This document shows, piece by piece, positions 38,332 to 48,085 of a stretch of 64,000 nucleotides of DNA (positions are counted from its first letter, which is position 1; every line of letters begins with the position of its first letter). Source of the stretch: Sulfuriflexus sp. GTDB taxonomy: Bacteria; Pseudomonadota; Gammaproteobacteria; AKS1. The DNA is taken from positions 81,938 to 145,937 of the forward strand of contig JAGLUW010000018.1 of assembly GCA_023134145.1 (NCBI GenBank), in the 5' to 3' direction. The position numbers and the translations under genes were made by a program. Under the pieces are notes generated by a model, which was given only the letters and a program-made list of their open reading frames with translations, was not told the DNA's origin and did no database searches.

Positions 38332-39705
38332 TTACTCAGCTAACGTAAGACCACTCGGGACGCTCGCAGGAACATCATCACGATTATCAACACTACTTGG
38401 ATCCGTCAGTGCATTCAGAAAGTCGATAATCAGGTCGACATCTTTGGGGCTGTACTTCATTTTGGGTATTTCACTATATGCTGCGATTTCTGCAACACGT
38501 GCAGGATCGTTCATCACAACAAAGTCCAGTGCATCCAGATCAGGTCGTGACGGTAATTTAGCCTGTGTTTGATCATAGTTGGTGACTCCTTTCACTGTAT
38601 TGACGTGATGTTCCACCATTGCACGCAATGTATTGTACGAACCGCTATGACCGTATGGTGCATTTAGTGCAACGTTACGTAGTGAGGGTGTGCGGAATTT
38701 ATAATGGTCAGCAGGATCGCCAGTTACTTGTTCGCGACCAAAATCTTCGCGGCCATCAAAGCCATCACCACGACCTGCACCGATCTGCGGCATGGCGATT
38801 GAGTGGTAGACATGGTCGGTTTGAAGCACACCACTATGGCAATCAGCACATGAACCACCCTTACGGGCGCGACTGTAAAACAGTTTCATACCTTTTTTGG
38901 CATTATTGCTCATGGCATTCTTATCACCGCGTAAGTAACGGTCAAAAGGACTGTCATCGGCACGCCAGAAAACACGCTCAAAGGCTGAAATAGCATTGGC
39001 TGCGTGAGCATAGGTAATATCTGACGCTTGATTGATATCGTCAAAAGAGTCGATGAACATGTCGACGTACTCGGGGATACCCTGCAAGCGCACGGCGAGC
39101 TGTTCCCATACACCGCCGGAGCCAGAAATATTACCAGCGGCGGCTGCATCGGCAACGGGGTTTTCACCTGACTGTCCCGCCATCTCGGTGGCCGAGGTTA
39201 CCGGGAACATGGCCTGACAAGCCACGATGTTTTCTAGATTGTCCGGTAAATTGGCACCAGCCGGTGACTTACAGCTGCTTGGGAATGTGTCATCTAATTC
39301 GAGACGACCATCATGAAACATAGCTGTAAATTCCTTGGCACCTTCATTCCAAACATGCGGGGCGTTACGCGGTACACGTTCATGTACGGCATCTGTACCT
39401 GAACCTGTATCGCGGGTTACTCCCAGACCCAGACCACCCTCACCAATCGGTAGCGATAGCCCGTCACCTGTACCGGCTAACGGGTGGTGGCAGCTGGCGC
39501 AGGAAATATTTTTATTACCACTGAGGATCTTGTCGAACATGAGGAATCTACCCAGTTCTACCTTGGCTTCACTTGGGGCACCATTATCGTGAAAATCACG
39601 GTCGGTTAGTGGAGTTAGCTTAAGTTTACTGTCATCTGCCAACGCAGAGCCTCCGGCGAATAACACTGAAATAACTGATGCTGTAATGAGTTTCTTAAAT
39701 TTCAT
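38332..39705 (-). CDS. di-heme cytochrome c peroxidase (MauG/CcpA family)
   Basis: 457 residues from ATG 39705, with GAGGAAAA upstream; a longer frame is open but lacks a signal peptide at its start. Signal peptide ends GGSALA. Two heme sites: CASCH (69-73) and CADCH (286-290). Family block GRFLMFDKILSGNKNISCA near residue 52 and RTPSLRNVALNAPYGHSG later. It is periplasmic and reduces peroxide or oxidises a protein partner; the partner is unknown. Divergent from the two-component system and preceded by control element copy B. Confidence 0.92.
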   Translation of the reverse strand: MKFKKLITASVISVLFAGGSALADDSKLKLTPLTDRDFHDNGAPSEAKVELGRFLMFDKILSGNKNISCASCHHPLAGTGDGLSLPIGEGGLGLGVTRDTGSGTDAVHERVPRNAPHVWNEGAKEFTAMFHDGRLELDDTFPSSCKSPAGANLPDNLENIVACQAMFPVTSATEMAGQSGENPVADAAAAGNISGSGGVWEQLAVRLQGIPEYVDMFIDSFDDINQASDITYAHAANAISAFERVFWRADDSPFDRYLRGDKNAMSNNAKKGMKLFYSRARKGGSCADCHSGVLQTDHVYHSIAMPQIGAGRGDGFDGREDFGREQVTGDPADHYKFRTPSLRNVALNAPYGHSGSYNTLRAMVEHHVNTVKGVTNYDQTQAKLPSRPDLDALDFVVMNDPARVAEIAAYSEIPKMKYSPKDVDLIIDFLNALTDPSSVDNRDDVPASVPSGLTLAE

Positions 39706-39789
39706 TAAATTTTCCTCTTGTCGAGATTTTGTCGAATTTGCTACTGTGGTTGTGCAACGAGGTAATCGAGTCAGAACCTCATCACAAAC

Positions 39790-39871
39790 AGTTATCATGC
39801 AGGTAAGTTGTTTCAAAAAAATTTCTATAGAAAATTAATTTGTTTCAAATTGTTTCAATGAAATTGCTGTA
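39790..39871. promoter_or_regulatory. duplicated control element, copy B (between peroxidase and two-component genes)
   Basis: 82 bases similar to 38199-38280. It holds TTTCTATAGAAA (39822-39833), TTTCAATGAAA (39853-39863), and a 10-bp-spaced direct repeat TGTTTCA at 39841 and 39851, with another at 39809. Such direct repeats suit an OmpR-type regulator. On the minus strand TTTTGA and GATAAC, 16 apart, could be the peroxidase promoter. The right end is 11 bases from the response-regulator start, so it may also control that gene. Confidence 0.65.
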
Positions 39872-39881
39872 GGGTAAGGTA

Positions 39882-40634
39882 ATGATGAGTAGCGAAAGCC
39901 GGAAAGAGAAGATCCTGATTGTTGATGACGATCTGCGTCTTCAAGAATTGTTGGCAGAATATCTTGGCGAACAGGGTTATGTCATTTCTGCCCTGGGTAG
40001 TGGTGAAGCGATGGATCGCTGGCTTGATGAGCATCATCCTGATCTGATCATCCTTGATCTGATGTTGCCGGGTGAGGATGGCTTGTCGCTAGCGCGGCGC
40101 ATACGTCAGCGTGATTATATTCCAATTATTATTCTCTCGGCACGTGGCGAAGAACTGGATCGGATCATCGGTCTTGAGGTCGGTGCCGATGACTACTTAG
40201 CCAAACCTTTTAACCCACGCGAACTGTTGGCGCGTATTCGCGCGGTCTTGCGTCGTGGTTCTGTAGCGACCGTTGTAGAGGGCGCGGAAAAAAATGTAGC
40301 GGCTAATGAGCAACAAGCGCATGCACAGTTCGGTGAGTTCACACTCGACTTGGAGGAACAGGTTCTGTTGCGAGAGGGACAGGAAGTGAAGTTGACCAGC
40401 GGCGAAATGGCACTGCTGATTGTTCTGGTAGAACATCCAAACCGTGTACTCAGTCGTGAGCAACTGATGGATATGATTAACACAGGGGAGCATGATCCCT
40501 TTGACCGAAGTATTGATGTTCGCATAACCCGCTTACGTCAAAAGATAGAGGACACCAACGCAAAACCGCGTTTTATACGTACTATCTGGGGACAGGGTTA
40601 TCGTTTTACCCCCAATGCGAATTCAGGCCAGTAG
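39882..40634 (+). CDS. OmpR-family response regulator
   Basis: 250 residues from ATG 39882, or 249 from the next codon; TAAGG lies upstream. Receiver domain: ILIVDDDLRLQELLAEYLGE with phospho-Asp in DLIILDLMLPGEDG and Lys in LAKPFNPRELLARI. C-terminal winged helix with RSIDVRITRLRQKIED and RTIWGQGYRF, both typical of OmpR. Paired with the overlapping kinase gene. Candidate regulator of elements A and B. Confidence 0.95.
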   Translation: MMSSESRKEKILIVDDDLRLQELLAEYLGEQGYVISALGSGEAMDRWLDEHHPDLIILDLMLPGEDGLSLARRIRQRDYIPIIILSARGEELDRIIGLEVGADDYLAKPFNPRELLARIRAVLRRGSVATVVEGAEKNVAANEQQAHAQFGEFTLDLEEQVLLREGQEVKLTSGEMALLIVLVEHPNRVLSREQLMDMINTGEHDPFDRSIDVRITRLRQKIEDTNAKPRFIRTIWGQGYRFTPNANSGQ

Positions 40635-40644
40635 TAGTAAGCAG

Positions 40645-41997
40645 ATGAAAATTCCAAATACGATCTTTTTCAAAACAGCATCGACGCTGGTTATCACACT
40701 GTTGTTGTTGTCGATCATTATTCTGGCAAGCACGGCTTACTTTGTTCTGGTACCGGTGGGTAAGCGATCCGCAGATGACCTAGCTGCATTGCTGGTGCTT
40801 TCCGCGCAGACCTGGACAGAATTGCCACCAGAGACCCGCCCGGATTTTGAGAAAGAATTGATTACTGCGCATGGCATCAAGCTACTTGAAGCTGAACAGC
40901 CACTTGAGGCAGCAGATCAAATGCAATTCTTTATTTACCGGAACCTGTTACAGCAGGCGCTGGAAAGACGACTCGGCGAGACTAGTGGTATTATTATGGG
41001 TGTCGATGCGCAGTATCCCGAATGGATATGGCTTGATATACCAATACGTGAGCAGACACTGCGATTTGGTTTTTCAAAACATCGTATCGGTGCCCGACCT
41101 CCGGTTGTATTTTTGGCGGTACTTATTGCCATTGCAGTACTGGCGGTCAGTGCAGCTCTGATTATTGCACTACGTCTCGCTCGTCCCCTTGCGTTACTCT
41201 CTGCGGCCACTACGGCAGTAGGTCGAGGTGAGAAGAAATCTGTCTCCGAAGATAACGGCCCCGATGAAATTATCACCTTGGCTCGTAACTTTAATCAAAT
41301 GTCACGTGAGGTATCTGAGCTGTTGGAGAACAGGACAACGCTTCTAGCCGGAATTTCTCATGACCTTCGGACCCCGCTGACACGTATACGCCTTGCCTTG
41401 GAAATTAATACCGATGCTATTAATGCGACACTCCGTTCCAACTTTGAGAGTGATGTCGAGGATATGGAACAACTCCTTGAGCAGGCGCTATTGCTTGCAC
41501 AAGGAGTTGATAAAAAAGAACAGTTGCAAGAACGAGATCTGGTTAAGTTGTTATCAACATTGGTCGCACAGATTGAGGCTGAATGGCAGGTACAACATCC
41601 CGATAGTGAATGTCAGATCGAGTTTCAAGCAGATGATGCATTAAACGCTAGCTGGCTCTGGCCACTGCCGGAGCAAAGTCTGTTAAGGGTGTTGCATAAT
41701 CTGATAGAGAACAGCGTGCGCTATGGTGATAATAATCCCATCACTATTCAATTAGCTAAGCAGGGTGATTACCCTTTGATTACCATCCTTGACCGAGGCC
41801 CCGGCATTCCGAAGGAAGAACGAGAAGCCGTGTTTCGCCCCTTTTATCGACTAGAGGAATCTCGGAACTTGATGACGGGGGGTAGTGGTCTTGGTTTGGC
41901 GATCGTACGGCAACTTTGTCAGGCTCAGGGTTGGGAGATTACACTTCATCCGCGTATTGGTGGTGGTACTGAAGTACGTCTGTTACTCAGCTCTTAA
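40645..41997 (+). CDS. EnvZ-like sensor histidine kinase
   Basis: 450 residues from ATG 40645; an ATG at 40615 would overlap the regulator by 20 bases. Two membrane helices (about 12-36 and 153-176) bound a periplasmic domain of about 115 residues. Then HAMP, the H-box LAGISHDLRTPLTR (His239), N-box NLIENSVRYGDNNP, and G-boxes DRGPGIPKEERE and GGSGLGLAIVRQLC. The layout is that of EnvZ. It ends four bases inside the convergent pyrK-like gene. Confidence 0.94.
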   Translation: MKIPNTIFFKTASTLVITLLLLSIIILASTAYFVLVPVGKRSADDLAALLVLSAQTWTELPPETRPDFEKELITAHGIKLLEAEQPLEAADQMQFFIYRNLLQQALERRLGETSGIIMGVDAQYPEWIWLDIPIREQTLRFGFSKHRIGARPPVVFLAVLIAIAVLAVSAALIIALRLARPLALLSAATTAVGRGEKKSVSEDNGPDEIITLARNFNQMSREVSELLENRTTLLAGISHDLRTPLTRIRLALEINTDAINATLRSNFESDVEDMEQLLEQALLLAQGVDKKEQLQERDLVKLLSTLVAQIEAEWQVQHPDSECQIEFQADDALNASWLWPLPEQSLLRVLHNLIENSVRYGDNNPITIQLAKQGDYPLITILDRGPGIPKEEREAVFRPFYRLEESRNLMTGGSGLGLAIVRQLCQAQGWEITLHPRIGGGTEVRLLLSS

Positions 41998-42863
41998 AAT
42001 ACTCTTCTAGCATCAAACACCGGTCCATCAACACATACGCGTTGCATAGCAGGGCCGTTGTCGGTTTCGACTTTCACTACGCATCCCGCGCAACCACCCA
42101 CGGCACAGGCCATGAATTCTTCGAGTGAGACTTGGCAAGGCAAGTCGTATTCGACGGCAAGTTTGGCAACGGCTTCGAGCATGGGATGCGGGCCGCAGGA
42201 GAATATTTCGACTTCGTTACGTTCGTCTTCGCTTAGACCATCAAGCCATGTGCGTGCTAGGTCAGTCACGTAGCCTTCAAAACAGCCAGGGTAGCCTTGC
42301 AGACTAGCGAGTCGGCAGGCGATGCCCCAGTCTTCCATCAACGGCATGGTGCCAATGACGTCAGGCGCGAGTCCGTTAATCATGTGCTGCGAAGGTTGCA
42401 CCTTGAATGGAAAGGGCACTTCGGAACCAAGGATCACGAATGGTTCGAATTTTTTGTCATCTTTCAAATGATCAGCTATGAACACCATCGGTGGCATGCC
42501 TACGCCACCACCAATTAGTAGTGGGCGTTTTCGTTCTGGATTAAAGCTGAATGGTTTGCCAATGGGTCCCATCAAGCTGAGTGTTTCGCCTACTTTACGT
42601 TCACCGAGGGCACGCGTGCCTTCGCCGAGTGCTTTGTAAAGCAAGGTGATCTCACCTTGCTTTGGATCGGTGCGCATGATCGAAATAGGTCGGCGCATTG
42701 GCAGACGTTCGGCGCAGCGAATATGCACAAAGCTACCGGGCTGTGCTTCGGCAGCTGTTTTTGGTGCGTGCAGGCGCAGAATAAATTGATCGCCTTCATA
42801 GGCGTCATGGCTGAGGATTTTAGCGTCCTCAACGTGAATGGTGTTGCGTGTTTGATCAGTCAT
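41994..42863 (-). CDS. PyrK-like ferredoxin reductase / dihydroorotate dehydrogenase electron-transfer subunit
   Basis: 289 residues from ATG 42863, overlapping the pyrC' stop by eight bases. FAD domain with RCAERLPMRRPISIM, NAD domain with LLIGGGVGMPPMVFIADHL, and a C-terminal [2Fe-2S] cysteine cluster (ACAVGGCAGCVVKVET, then RVCVDG). PyrK normally serves a class 1B PyrD, not visible here. In this position it may serve another acceptor. Confidence 0.85.
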   Translation of the reverse strand: MTDQTRNTIHVEDAKILSHDAYEGDQFILRLHAPKTAAEAQPGSFVHIRCAERLPMRRPISIMRTDPKQGEITLLYKALGEGTRALGERKVGETLSLMGPIGKPFSFNPERKRPLLIGGGVGMPPMVFIADHLKDDKKFEPFVILGSEVPFPFKVQPSQHMINGLAPDVIGTMPLMEDWGIACRLASLQGYPGCFEGYVTDLARTWLDGLSEDERNEVEIFSCGPHPMLEAVAKLAVEYDLPCQVSLEEFMACAVGGCAGCVVKVETDNGPAMQRVCVDGPVFDARRVF

Positions 42864-44160
42864 GGATGGCAGTGAAAACAAGTTGTCCGTTGACGAGGGT
42901 GTTGGTTGCGCGGCCGTGCATTTCCCAACCCATGAACGGGGTATTGTGGCCGCGGCTATTCATGGTATCTGCGCTGACAAACCAGCTCATATTGGGATCA
43001 AAGATGCATATATCTGCACTGGCACCGACACTGAGTTGGCCTTGTTCAAGACCAAGAATGCTCGCAGGTGTTGAGGTAACGCAGGCAATAATCTCAGAGA
43101 GAGTTAATAATTTCTCATCGGCAAGTCGTTTCACCAATGGCAACAAGGTATCGAGTCCAGATAGGCCGGGGGCGGTATCTGGAAAAGGAGCTTGTTTGGC
43201 ATCGGGTTCATGCGGTTGGTGATCCGAACAAATCGCGTTTATGACACCTCGTTTTAAAGCATCACGAAGGCCATCGCGATCTCGTTGACTGCGCAGTGGT
43301 GGAATTAAATGGCAGGCGCTGTCGTATTCACGAATATCGATTTCGCTTAAATAAAGATGATGTACAGCAACATCGGCCGTAATTTTGAGACCGTCATGGC
43401 GGGCTCGGCCAATCATTTCTGCAGCGCGTGCTGTAGAGAGCTGGCTAAAGTGGGCGCGCACACCGGTTTGTGCAATGAGTTCGAGTTCTCGTGCCACGGC
43501 AACTGTTTCAGCGGCTTCCGGAATGCCGGGTAATCCTAAGCGTGAGGCGACGGAACCTTCATGGACACAGCCACTTTTACTCAGGCTGGGTTCATTGGGG
43601 CGAATAAAAACAGTCAGGTCATGGGTTGCGGCATATTCAAAGGCATGACGCAGCGTTTGAGAATTTTGTACCGGTTGGTTGGCATTACTCATGCCAAGAA
43701 CACCGGCATTCTTGAGGCTAAGCATTTCGCTAATCAGTTCGCCTTTGAGTCCACTGGTGAGTGCGCCGAGCATGTGCAGGCGAGCTTGGCCTACTTGGCG
43801 AGCCTTGTTGTGCATTAACTCAACAATGGCTGGAGAATCAATCACTGGTTTGGTATCGGGTGGGCAAACGAGGCTGGTAATGCCTGCGCTGGCAGCGGCC
43901 GTGGTTTCACTGGCGATAGTCGCCTTGTGTTCATGGCCGGGTTCACGGAGTCGAGCCGAGAGGTCGATTAGTCCCGGACAAACAATCTGCTGCTCAGCAT
44001 TAATGATTTGGTCGGCAGTAAATCCATCGGGTGCTGTGCCTACGGCTTGTACTTTACCGTCGGCGATCCAAATATCGATGACTTCATCAATGCCGTTAGC
44101 CGGATCAATCAAGTGGCCGTCTTTTATGTGGATGCGATTTATTTTGTTTATATTGCTCAC
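42856..44160 (-). CDS. pyrC': dihydroorotase-like protein lacking metal ligands (PyrC')
   Basis: 434 residues starting with GTG 44160, which overlaps the pyrB stop (GTGA). Amidohydrolase fold of dihydroorotase class I. The metal motif DxHxHLREPG reads [10 protein letters not shown], so both histidines are gone; the later His positions are also altered ([12 protein letters not shown] and [11 protein letters not shown]), although DHQPHE retains the Asp. This is the pattern of the inactive PyrC' of Pseudomonas, needed to assemble dodecameric aspartate carbamoyltransferase with PyrB. An active dihydroorotase must be elsewhere. Confidence 0.9.
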   Translation of the reverse strand: MSNINKINRIHIKDGHLIDPANGIDEVIDIWIADGKVQAVGTAPDGFTADQIINAEQQIVCPGLIDLSARLREPGHEHKATIASETTAAASAGITSLVCPPDTKPVIDSPAIVELMHNKARQVGQARLHMLGALTSGLKGELISEMLSLKNAGVLGMSNANQPVQNSQTLRHAFEYAATHDLTVFIRPNEPSLSKSGCVHEGSVASRLGLPGIPEAAETVAVARELELIAQTGVRAHFSQLSTARAAEMIGRARHDGLKITADVAVHHLYLSEIDIREYDSACHLIPPLRSQRDRDGLRDALKRGVINAICSDHQPHEPDAKQAPFPDTAPGLSGLDTLLPLVKRLADEKLLTLSEIIACVTSTPASILGLEQGQLSVGASADICIFDPNMSWFVSADTMNSRGHNTPFMGWEMHGRATNTLVNGQLVFTAIHD

Positions 44161-45176
44161 GACGCGCTGCTCCCATCGGGATTACGCATTGCGAGAGCCA
44201 TCGCGGCCATACGTACGGCGATACCGTTACTGACTTGTTGCAGGATGACCGAGTGCGAGCCATCGGCAACGGCTGAATCCATTTCTACGCCACGATTAAT
44301 CGGGCCGGGGTGCATGATAATGACATCGGGTTTCGCCAAGGCCAAACGCGTCTCGGTCATACCGTAAAGGCTGAAGTATTCGTGTTCGCTGGGGATGAAG
44401 GCGCTGTGCATGCGTTCACGTTGTAGACGCAGCATGATAATCACATCGACATCCTTGATGCCTTCGTCGATATTCTGGTAAACCTGCACGCCCATTTTCT
44501 CGATACCGGCAGGTAATAATGTTTGTGGTGCGATAACGCGCAACTCGCCGACGCCGAGTGTATTAAGGGCATGAATTTGCGAGCGGGCAACACGTGAATG
44601 CATGATGTCGCCGACAATGGCTACGCGCAGTGATGGAAAATCCGGTTTGTGTTGACGGATTGTGAACATATCCAACATCGCTTGAGTTGGGTGTTCGTGG
44701 CTGCCATCACCTGCATTCAATACACTGACATGCGGTGGTACGTTTTTGGCAATGAAATGCGCTGCGCCACTGCTGCCGTGTCGAACCACGAACATATCAA
44801 CGTGCATGGCTTCAAGGTTGCGCAACATATCGAGCAGGGTCTCGCCTTTGCTACTACTCGATGCGCTGATGTTGATATTAAGTACATCGGCTGAGAGGCG
44901 TTTAGCGGCTAGCTCAAAGGTAGTTCGGGTTCGGGTGCTGGGTTCGAAGAACAGATTGGCGATGGTGTGACCCTTCAGAAGCTCAATCTTCTTCTCTCGA
45001 TGCTCATGTGCAGTAGTAAAGGACTCGGCGGCATCAAGAATCTTGGTTAGAACGGCTTTAGGCAGGCCTTCAATTGCGAGAAAGTGTCGCAGTTTTCCTT
45101 GGGGATCTAATTGAATATTACCGGGTCTCAGCTTGACCGGTTGAGAGGGCTGGGCTTGCGTATCTACTGGTGACAT
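44157..45176 (-). CDS. pyrB: aspartate carbamoyltransferase catalytic subunit
   Basis: 339 residues. It joins carbamoyl phosphate and aspartate. Motifs: [19 protein letters not shown] (carbamoyl-P), [30 protein letters not shown] and [10 protein letters not shown]. The N-terminal extension of about 20 residues ([17 protein letters not shown]) is like that of class A enzymes that bind effectors with PyrC'. No pyrI is present, consistent with that class. Confidence 0.96.
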   Translation of the reverse strand: MSPVDTQAQPSQPVKLRPGNIQLDPQGKLRHFLAIEGLPKAVLTKILDAAESFTTAHEHREKKIELLKGHTIANLFFEPSTRTRTTFELAAKRLSADVLNINISASSSSKGETLLDMLRNLEAMHVDMFVVRHGSSGAAHFIAKNVPPHVSVLNAGDGSHEHPTQAMLDMFTIRQHKPDFPSLRVAIVGDIMHSRVARSQIHALNTLGVGELRVIAPQTLLPAGIEKMGVQVYQNIDEGIKDVDVIIMLRLQRERMHSAFIPSEHEYFSLYGMTETRLALAKPDVIIMHPGPINRGVEMDSAVADGSHSVILQQVSNGIAVRMAAMALAMRNPDGSSAS

Positions 45177-45233
45177 CAGGCGCTATTATGGCAGGAATTC
45201 TTGATCTTGTCTGCAAGATTTTTTAAGTTGGAT

Positions 45234-45647
45234 CTAACCCTGAGAATTAAGCCAACTTTGTAAAATAATTCGCGCTGCTTCTTTATCGATTGCCGCTTTG
45301 TCTTCAGTACTACCGAGATACTCTTCTGCTTCGACTGAGCTGAGTCTTTCTTCGGCCTCAAACACCGGTAACTGAAAACGACCATGCAGTTGACGAGAAA
45401 ATTTACGTGCGGCGAGGGTCATGGGTTGCTCGGTGCCATCCATGTGGACGGGGATGCCAACGACTAAGGCATCGGGTTGCCATTCTTTAATTAGTGCCTC
45501 AATAGCAGGCCAATCCATTTTCTGTTGCTTGCTATGCAGGGTTGTTAGTCCGGTTGCGGTGCTGGTCAGCGATTGCCCGACAGCCACGCCGGTGCGTTTC
45601 TCACCATAATCGAAACCTAATAAAGTTTGTGGTGCTGAGTCAGGCAT
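45234..45647 (-). CDS. ruvX: RuvX/YqgF-family RNase H-fold nuclease
   Basis: 137 residues from ATG 45647, overlapping yqgE by eight bases (ATGCCTGA). N-terminal catalytic Asp in LLGFDYGEKRTGVAVGQ; DALVVGIPVHMDG in the middle; EERLSSVEAEEYL and KAAIDKEAARIILQSWL at the end. Pre-16S rRNA processing or Holliday-junction resolvase function is reported for the family. Confidence 0.94.
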   Translation of the reverse strand: MPDSAPQTLLGFDYGEKRTGVAVGQSLTSTATGLTTLHSKQQKMDWPAIEALIKEWQPDALVVGIPVHMDGTEQPMTLAARKFSRQLHGRFQLPVFEAEERLSSVEAEEYLGSTEDKAAIDKEAARIILQSWLNSQG

Positions 45648-46203
45648 GACCAAAATCGTCCGAGAGGGTGTTCATATCCACGCCAAGAGAGGCCGCGGCG
45701 GCAGTCCAGCGATTCTCTATCGGCGTATCAAAAATGATCGCGCTGTCGGCAGGACAGGTTAGCCAAGCATTTTCAATGAGCTCATGTTCAAGCTGGCCTT
45801 CTCCCCAACCGGCATAACCGAGTGCGACCAGTGAACGACTCGGGCCAGACCCATTGTTAAGTGCTTCGAGAATATCGCGTGAGGTTGTTACCGCCATAGA
45901 GTCGGTGATTTCAAGCATGGAATCCCATTTACCAATCGGTTCGTGAAGTACAAACCCCCGATCCTGTTCTACTGGACCGCCAAGATAAACGGGGGTTGAG
46001 CCTATATCATTATCACCCTCGGGCATTTTCATATGTTTGAGCACATCACTGAGTGAAATGTCGAGGGGCTGGTTAATCACAATGCCCATGGCGCCTTGTT
46101 CATTGTGTTCACAGATATAAGTGACACTATGAAAAAAATTAGGGTCTTCCAGCGCAGGCATGGCGATGAGGAAATGGTTATTGAGGTAACTTGCTTCAGT
46201 CAT
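45640..46203 (-). CDS. yqgE: YqgE/AlgH family protein
   Basis: 187 residues. Family motifs: YLNNHFLIAMPALEDPNFFH at the start, GAMGIVINQPL and VALGYAGWGEGQLEHEL. Conserved but of uncertain function (AlgH affects alginate in Pseudomonas). Always near ruvX in this group. Confidence 0.95.
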   Translation of the reverse strand: MTEASYLNNHFLIAMPALEDPNFFHSVTYICEHNEQGAMGIVINQPLDISLSDVLKHMKMPEGDNDIGSTPVYLGGPVEQDRGFVLHEPIGKWDSMLEITDSMAVTTSRDILEALNNGSGPSRSLVALGYAGWGEGQLEHELIENAWLTCPADSAIIFDTPIENRWTAAAASLGVDMNTLSDDFGHA

Positions 46204-46259
46204 AAGCTAAGTATTAGCCAGCATGGGCAAACAGGCAAGGTTTGTGTGAGCTGTTTTAC

Positions 46260-47165
46260 TTACTTTGTTCTAAAGCTGTTGCCGCGCTGGAATATCCAAG
46301 TGCGGGTAATATAGAGTAGATCAGCTTCTGCGCGAATATTCTCGGGGAAAGGTGCATAGGGAGCGGCAAGACGGACGATGCGTTTAGCAGCATCGTCGAG
46401 TAATTTATTACCGGATGAACGATCTACGGTGAGTTCTTTCACCGTACCATTTGGGCGCAGAACAACGGTCAGGGTTAGATTGCCAGTGAGTTTTCTTTTA
46501 CGCGCTTCTTCTGGGTAATTGATGCGACCGATACGCTCAACTTTTTGTCGCCATGCATCTTGGTAGGCGGCATATTTAAATTCTTGGGTGCTGGCGGTAA
46601 TAAATTTTTTCTTTAATTTGTTTTGATTAGCCAACTTTCGATATTCAACTTCGGCACTAGCACTGGCAATTTGCAGACTACGAGCGATCAAACTACTGAC
46701 ATTACGTTTTTTGTTATTTTCTTTCGGTGTTTGTTTTTGTGAAGAGGTTTGGCTCTTAGCGCTGTCTGCCGTCATCACTTCACGTTGACGTTGTTTGATA
46801 CGTTTTTGTTGTTGCTCAATGGGAATACTATTTTCAGGCGCTGTGCCTTGAGTTTGGTGCGCCGTTTTAATCGCTTCTTTGCGCGCTGCTTGCGGGCGTT
46901 TTACATCATCCGTGTTACCACTACCTTGTTGGGTTGCTTGAGCGAGGAATTGTGCATCTTTATCTGGTTCAATTTCACTGCGTGATTGTACTAAGGTGAT
47001 CTCCATGGTTTGCACAGGATCTTTTTGATGAAGTAAATTACTACCAAAGGTGATACCAAGAATAATAATGGCGTGAATGGTTACAGCAAAAAACAGCGTC
47101 AGACCAAGTCGGTCTGTGGCTGTAATCTGTGGCGCAGGATGCCCCGTTAATGTGAGTTCACTCAT
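46260..47165 (-). CDS. TonB-family energy transducer protein
   Basis: 301 residues. One membrane helix (about 22-44), a charged linker of about 150 residues with many Lys and Gln (KRIKQRQREVMTA), and a C-terminal TonB domain from about residue 205 (GRINYPEEARKRKLTGNLT). The linker is not Pro-rich as in classic TonB. The start overlaps the Gx-transporter stop by eight bases. No ExbB/ExbD genes are near. Confidence 0.88.
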   Translation of the reverse strand: MSELTLTGHPAPQITATDRLGLTLFFAVTIHAIIILGITFGSNLLHQKDPVQTMEITLVQSRSEIEPDKDAQFLAQATQQGSGNTDDVKRPQAARKEAIKTAHQTQGTAPENSIPIEQQQKRIKQRQREVMTADSAKSQTSSQKQTPKENNKKRNVSSLIARSLQIASASAEVEYRKLANQNKLKKKFITASTQEFKYAAYQDAWRQKVERIGRINYPEEARKRKLTGNLTLTVVLRPNGTVKELTVDRSSGNKLLDDAAKRIVRLAAPYAPFPENIRAEADLLYITRTWIFQRGNSFRTK

Positions 47166-47691
47166 GCTGTGTCAATTCATCACGTCGTTTAATAATTCTA
47201 TTGACTAGTATACCGCCGAGTGTGCCAGAAATCAGTGCTGCGGTTAATAATAGTGGTAATAGACCGAATAACGCAGTGTGTGGAATGAATAAAAAATAAG
47301 CGGTGACAATTTGTGCCGTCATGTGTGCAAGCGCAGCGAGGATTGAAAGCCCGACAGGGCCAAAAGGTTTTCCTGGAAGATGCCACGTCAAGCCTAAAAT
47401 AATTAGACTCGCAATTGCACCGGCAAGGCTTAATGAAAATGTCGGCGAGAGAAAACTGCCGAGTAATAGACTACCCGCGAGTACGCGTAACAAACTAACA
47501 TTCAATGCGAGTCGCCAACCATGACGAAGCAGCACATATAAAGTAACCAAATTGGCAAGGCCAGGTTTGATGCCAGGAATAGGTGACGGCAATGCACTTT
47601 CAAGTAAATGAATACTGATGGCGAGCGCGGCGAAACCGGCGATTAATCGATCTTGATGATTTGTTGTTATTTGTATGTCGGTAGTTTGCAT
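47158..47691 (-). CDS. Gx transporter family protein (HepT-I-like)
   Basis: 177 residues, five hydrophobic segments with PSPIPGIKPGLANLVTLYVL, the signature of the Gx family (heptaprenyl diphosphate synthase component I annotation). In other genomes it sits beside NusG_II and ApbE genes and has been proposed as a flavin- or quinone-linked membrane component. Here too it follows the NusG_II gene. Confidence 0.87.
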   Translation of the reverse strand: MQTTDIQITTNHQDRLIAGFAALAISIHLLESALPSPIPGIKPGLANLVTLYVLLRHGWRLALNVSLLRVLAGSLLLGSFLSPTFSLSLAGAIASLIILGLTWHLPGKPFGPVGLSILAALAHMTAQIVTAYFLFIPHTALFGLLPLLLTAALISGTLGGILVNRIIKRRDELTQHE

Positions 47692-47692
47692 A

Positions 47693-48085
47693 CTAAAAAT
47701 TTATCGCATCATAATAGTTTTCTGTTTGATTAAGATTAGCAAGTTGAATGCTGATGCGATTGGGTAAGCAAGCGGTAAGGTTGCCATGATGTTGTTGCCA
47801 ACCATGTTGAATGCAAAATTTATTTTGACAAGGTGATGAGATAAAACGAATCTTGCCTTGCTTAACTTCAATGGCACTTTTACCTAGCGCGCCTTGAATA
47901 TTATAAAGTTGGTTTTCATTAAGACTAACTTGTAATGATTTTTGTTGTGGGCTTTTTATAATCGCGTAGCTAGCCGGTGTGCTTTGCCAGAAATAAAAAT
48001 AGCTTGTGATGATTAAGCTTAGGCTAAATAGAAAAACCGCTTTATCTGCCAGTTTAAAATCAGAAATTATATTTTGTAGCGTCAC
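47693..48085 (-). CDS. NusG domain II-containing protein
   Basis: 130 residues starting at GTG 48085, which overlaps the apbE stop by one base (TAGTG). Membrane helix near 14-32, then a compact beta domain with SPCQNKFCIQHGWQQHHGNL, giving a C-x4-C pattern typical of the NusG_II family associated with Gx transporters. Despite the name, it is not a transcription factor by this architecture. Confidence 0.85.
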   Translation of the reverse strand: MTLQNIISDFKLADKAVFLFSLSLIITSYFYFWQSTPASYAIIKSPQQKSLQVSLNENQLYNIQGALGKSAIEVKQGKIRFISSPCQNKFCIQHGWQQHHGNLTACLPNRISIQLANLNQTENYYDAINF

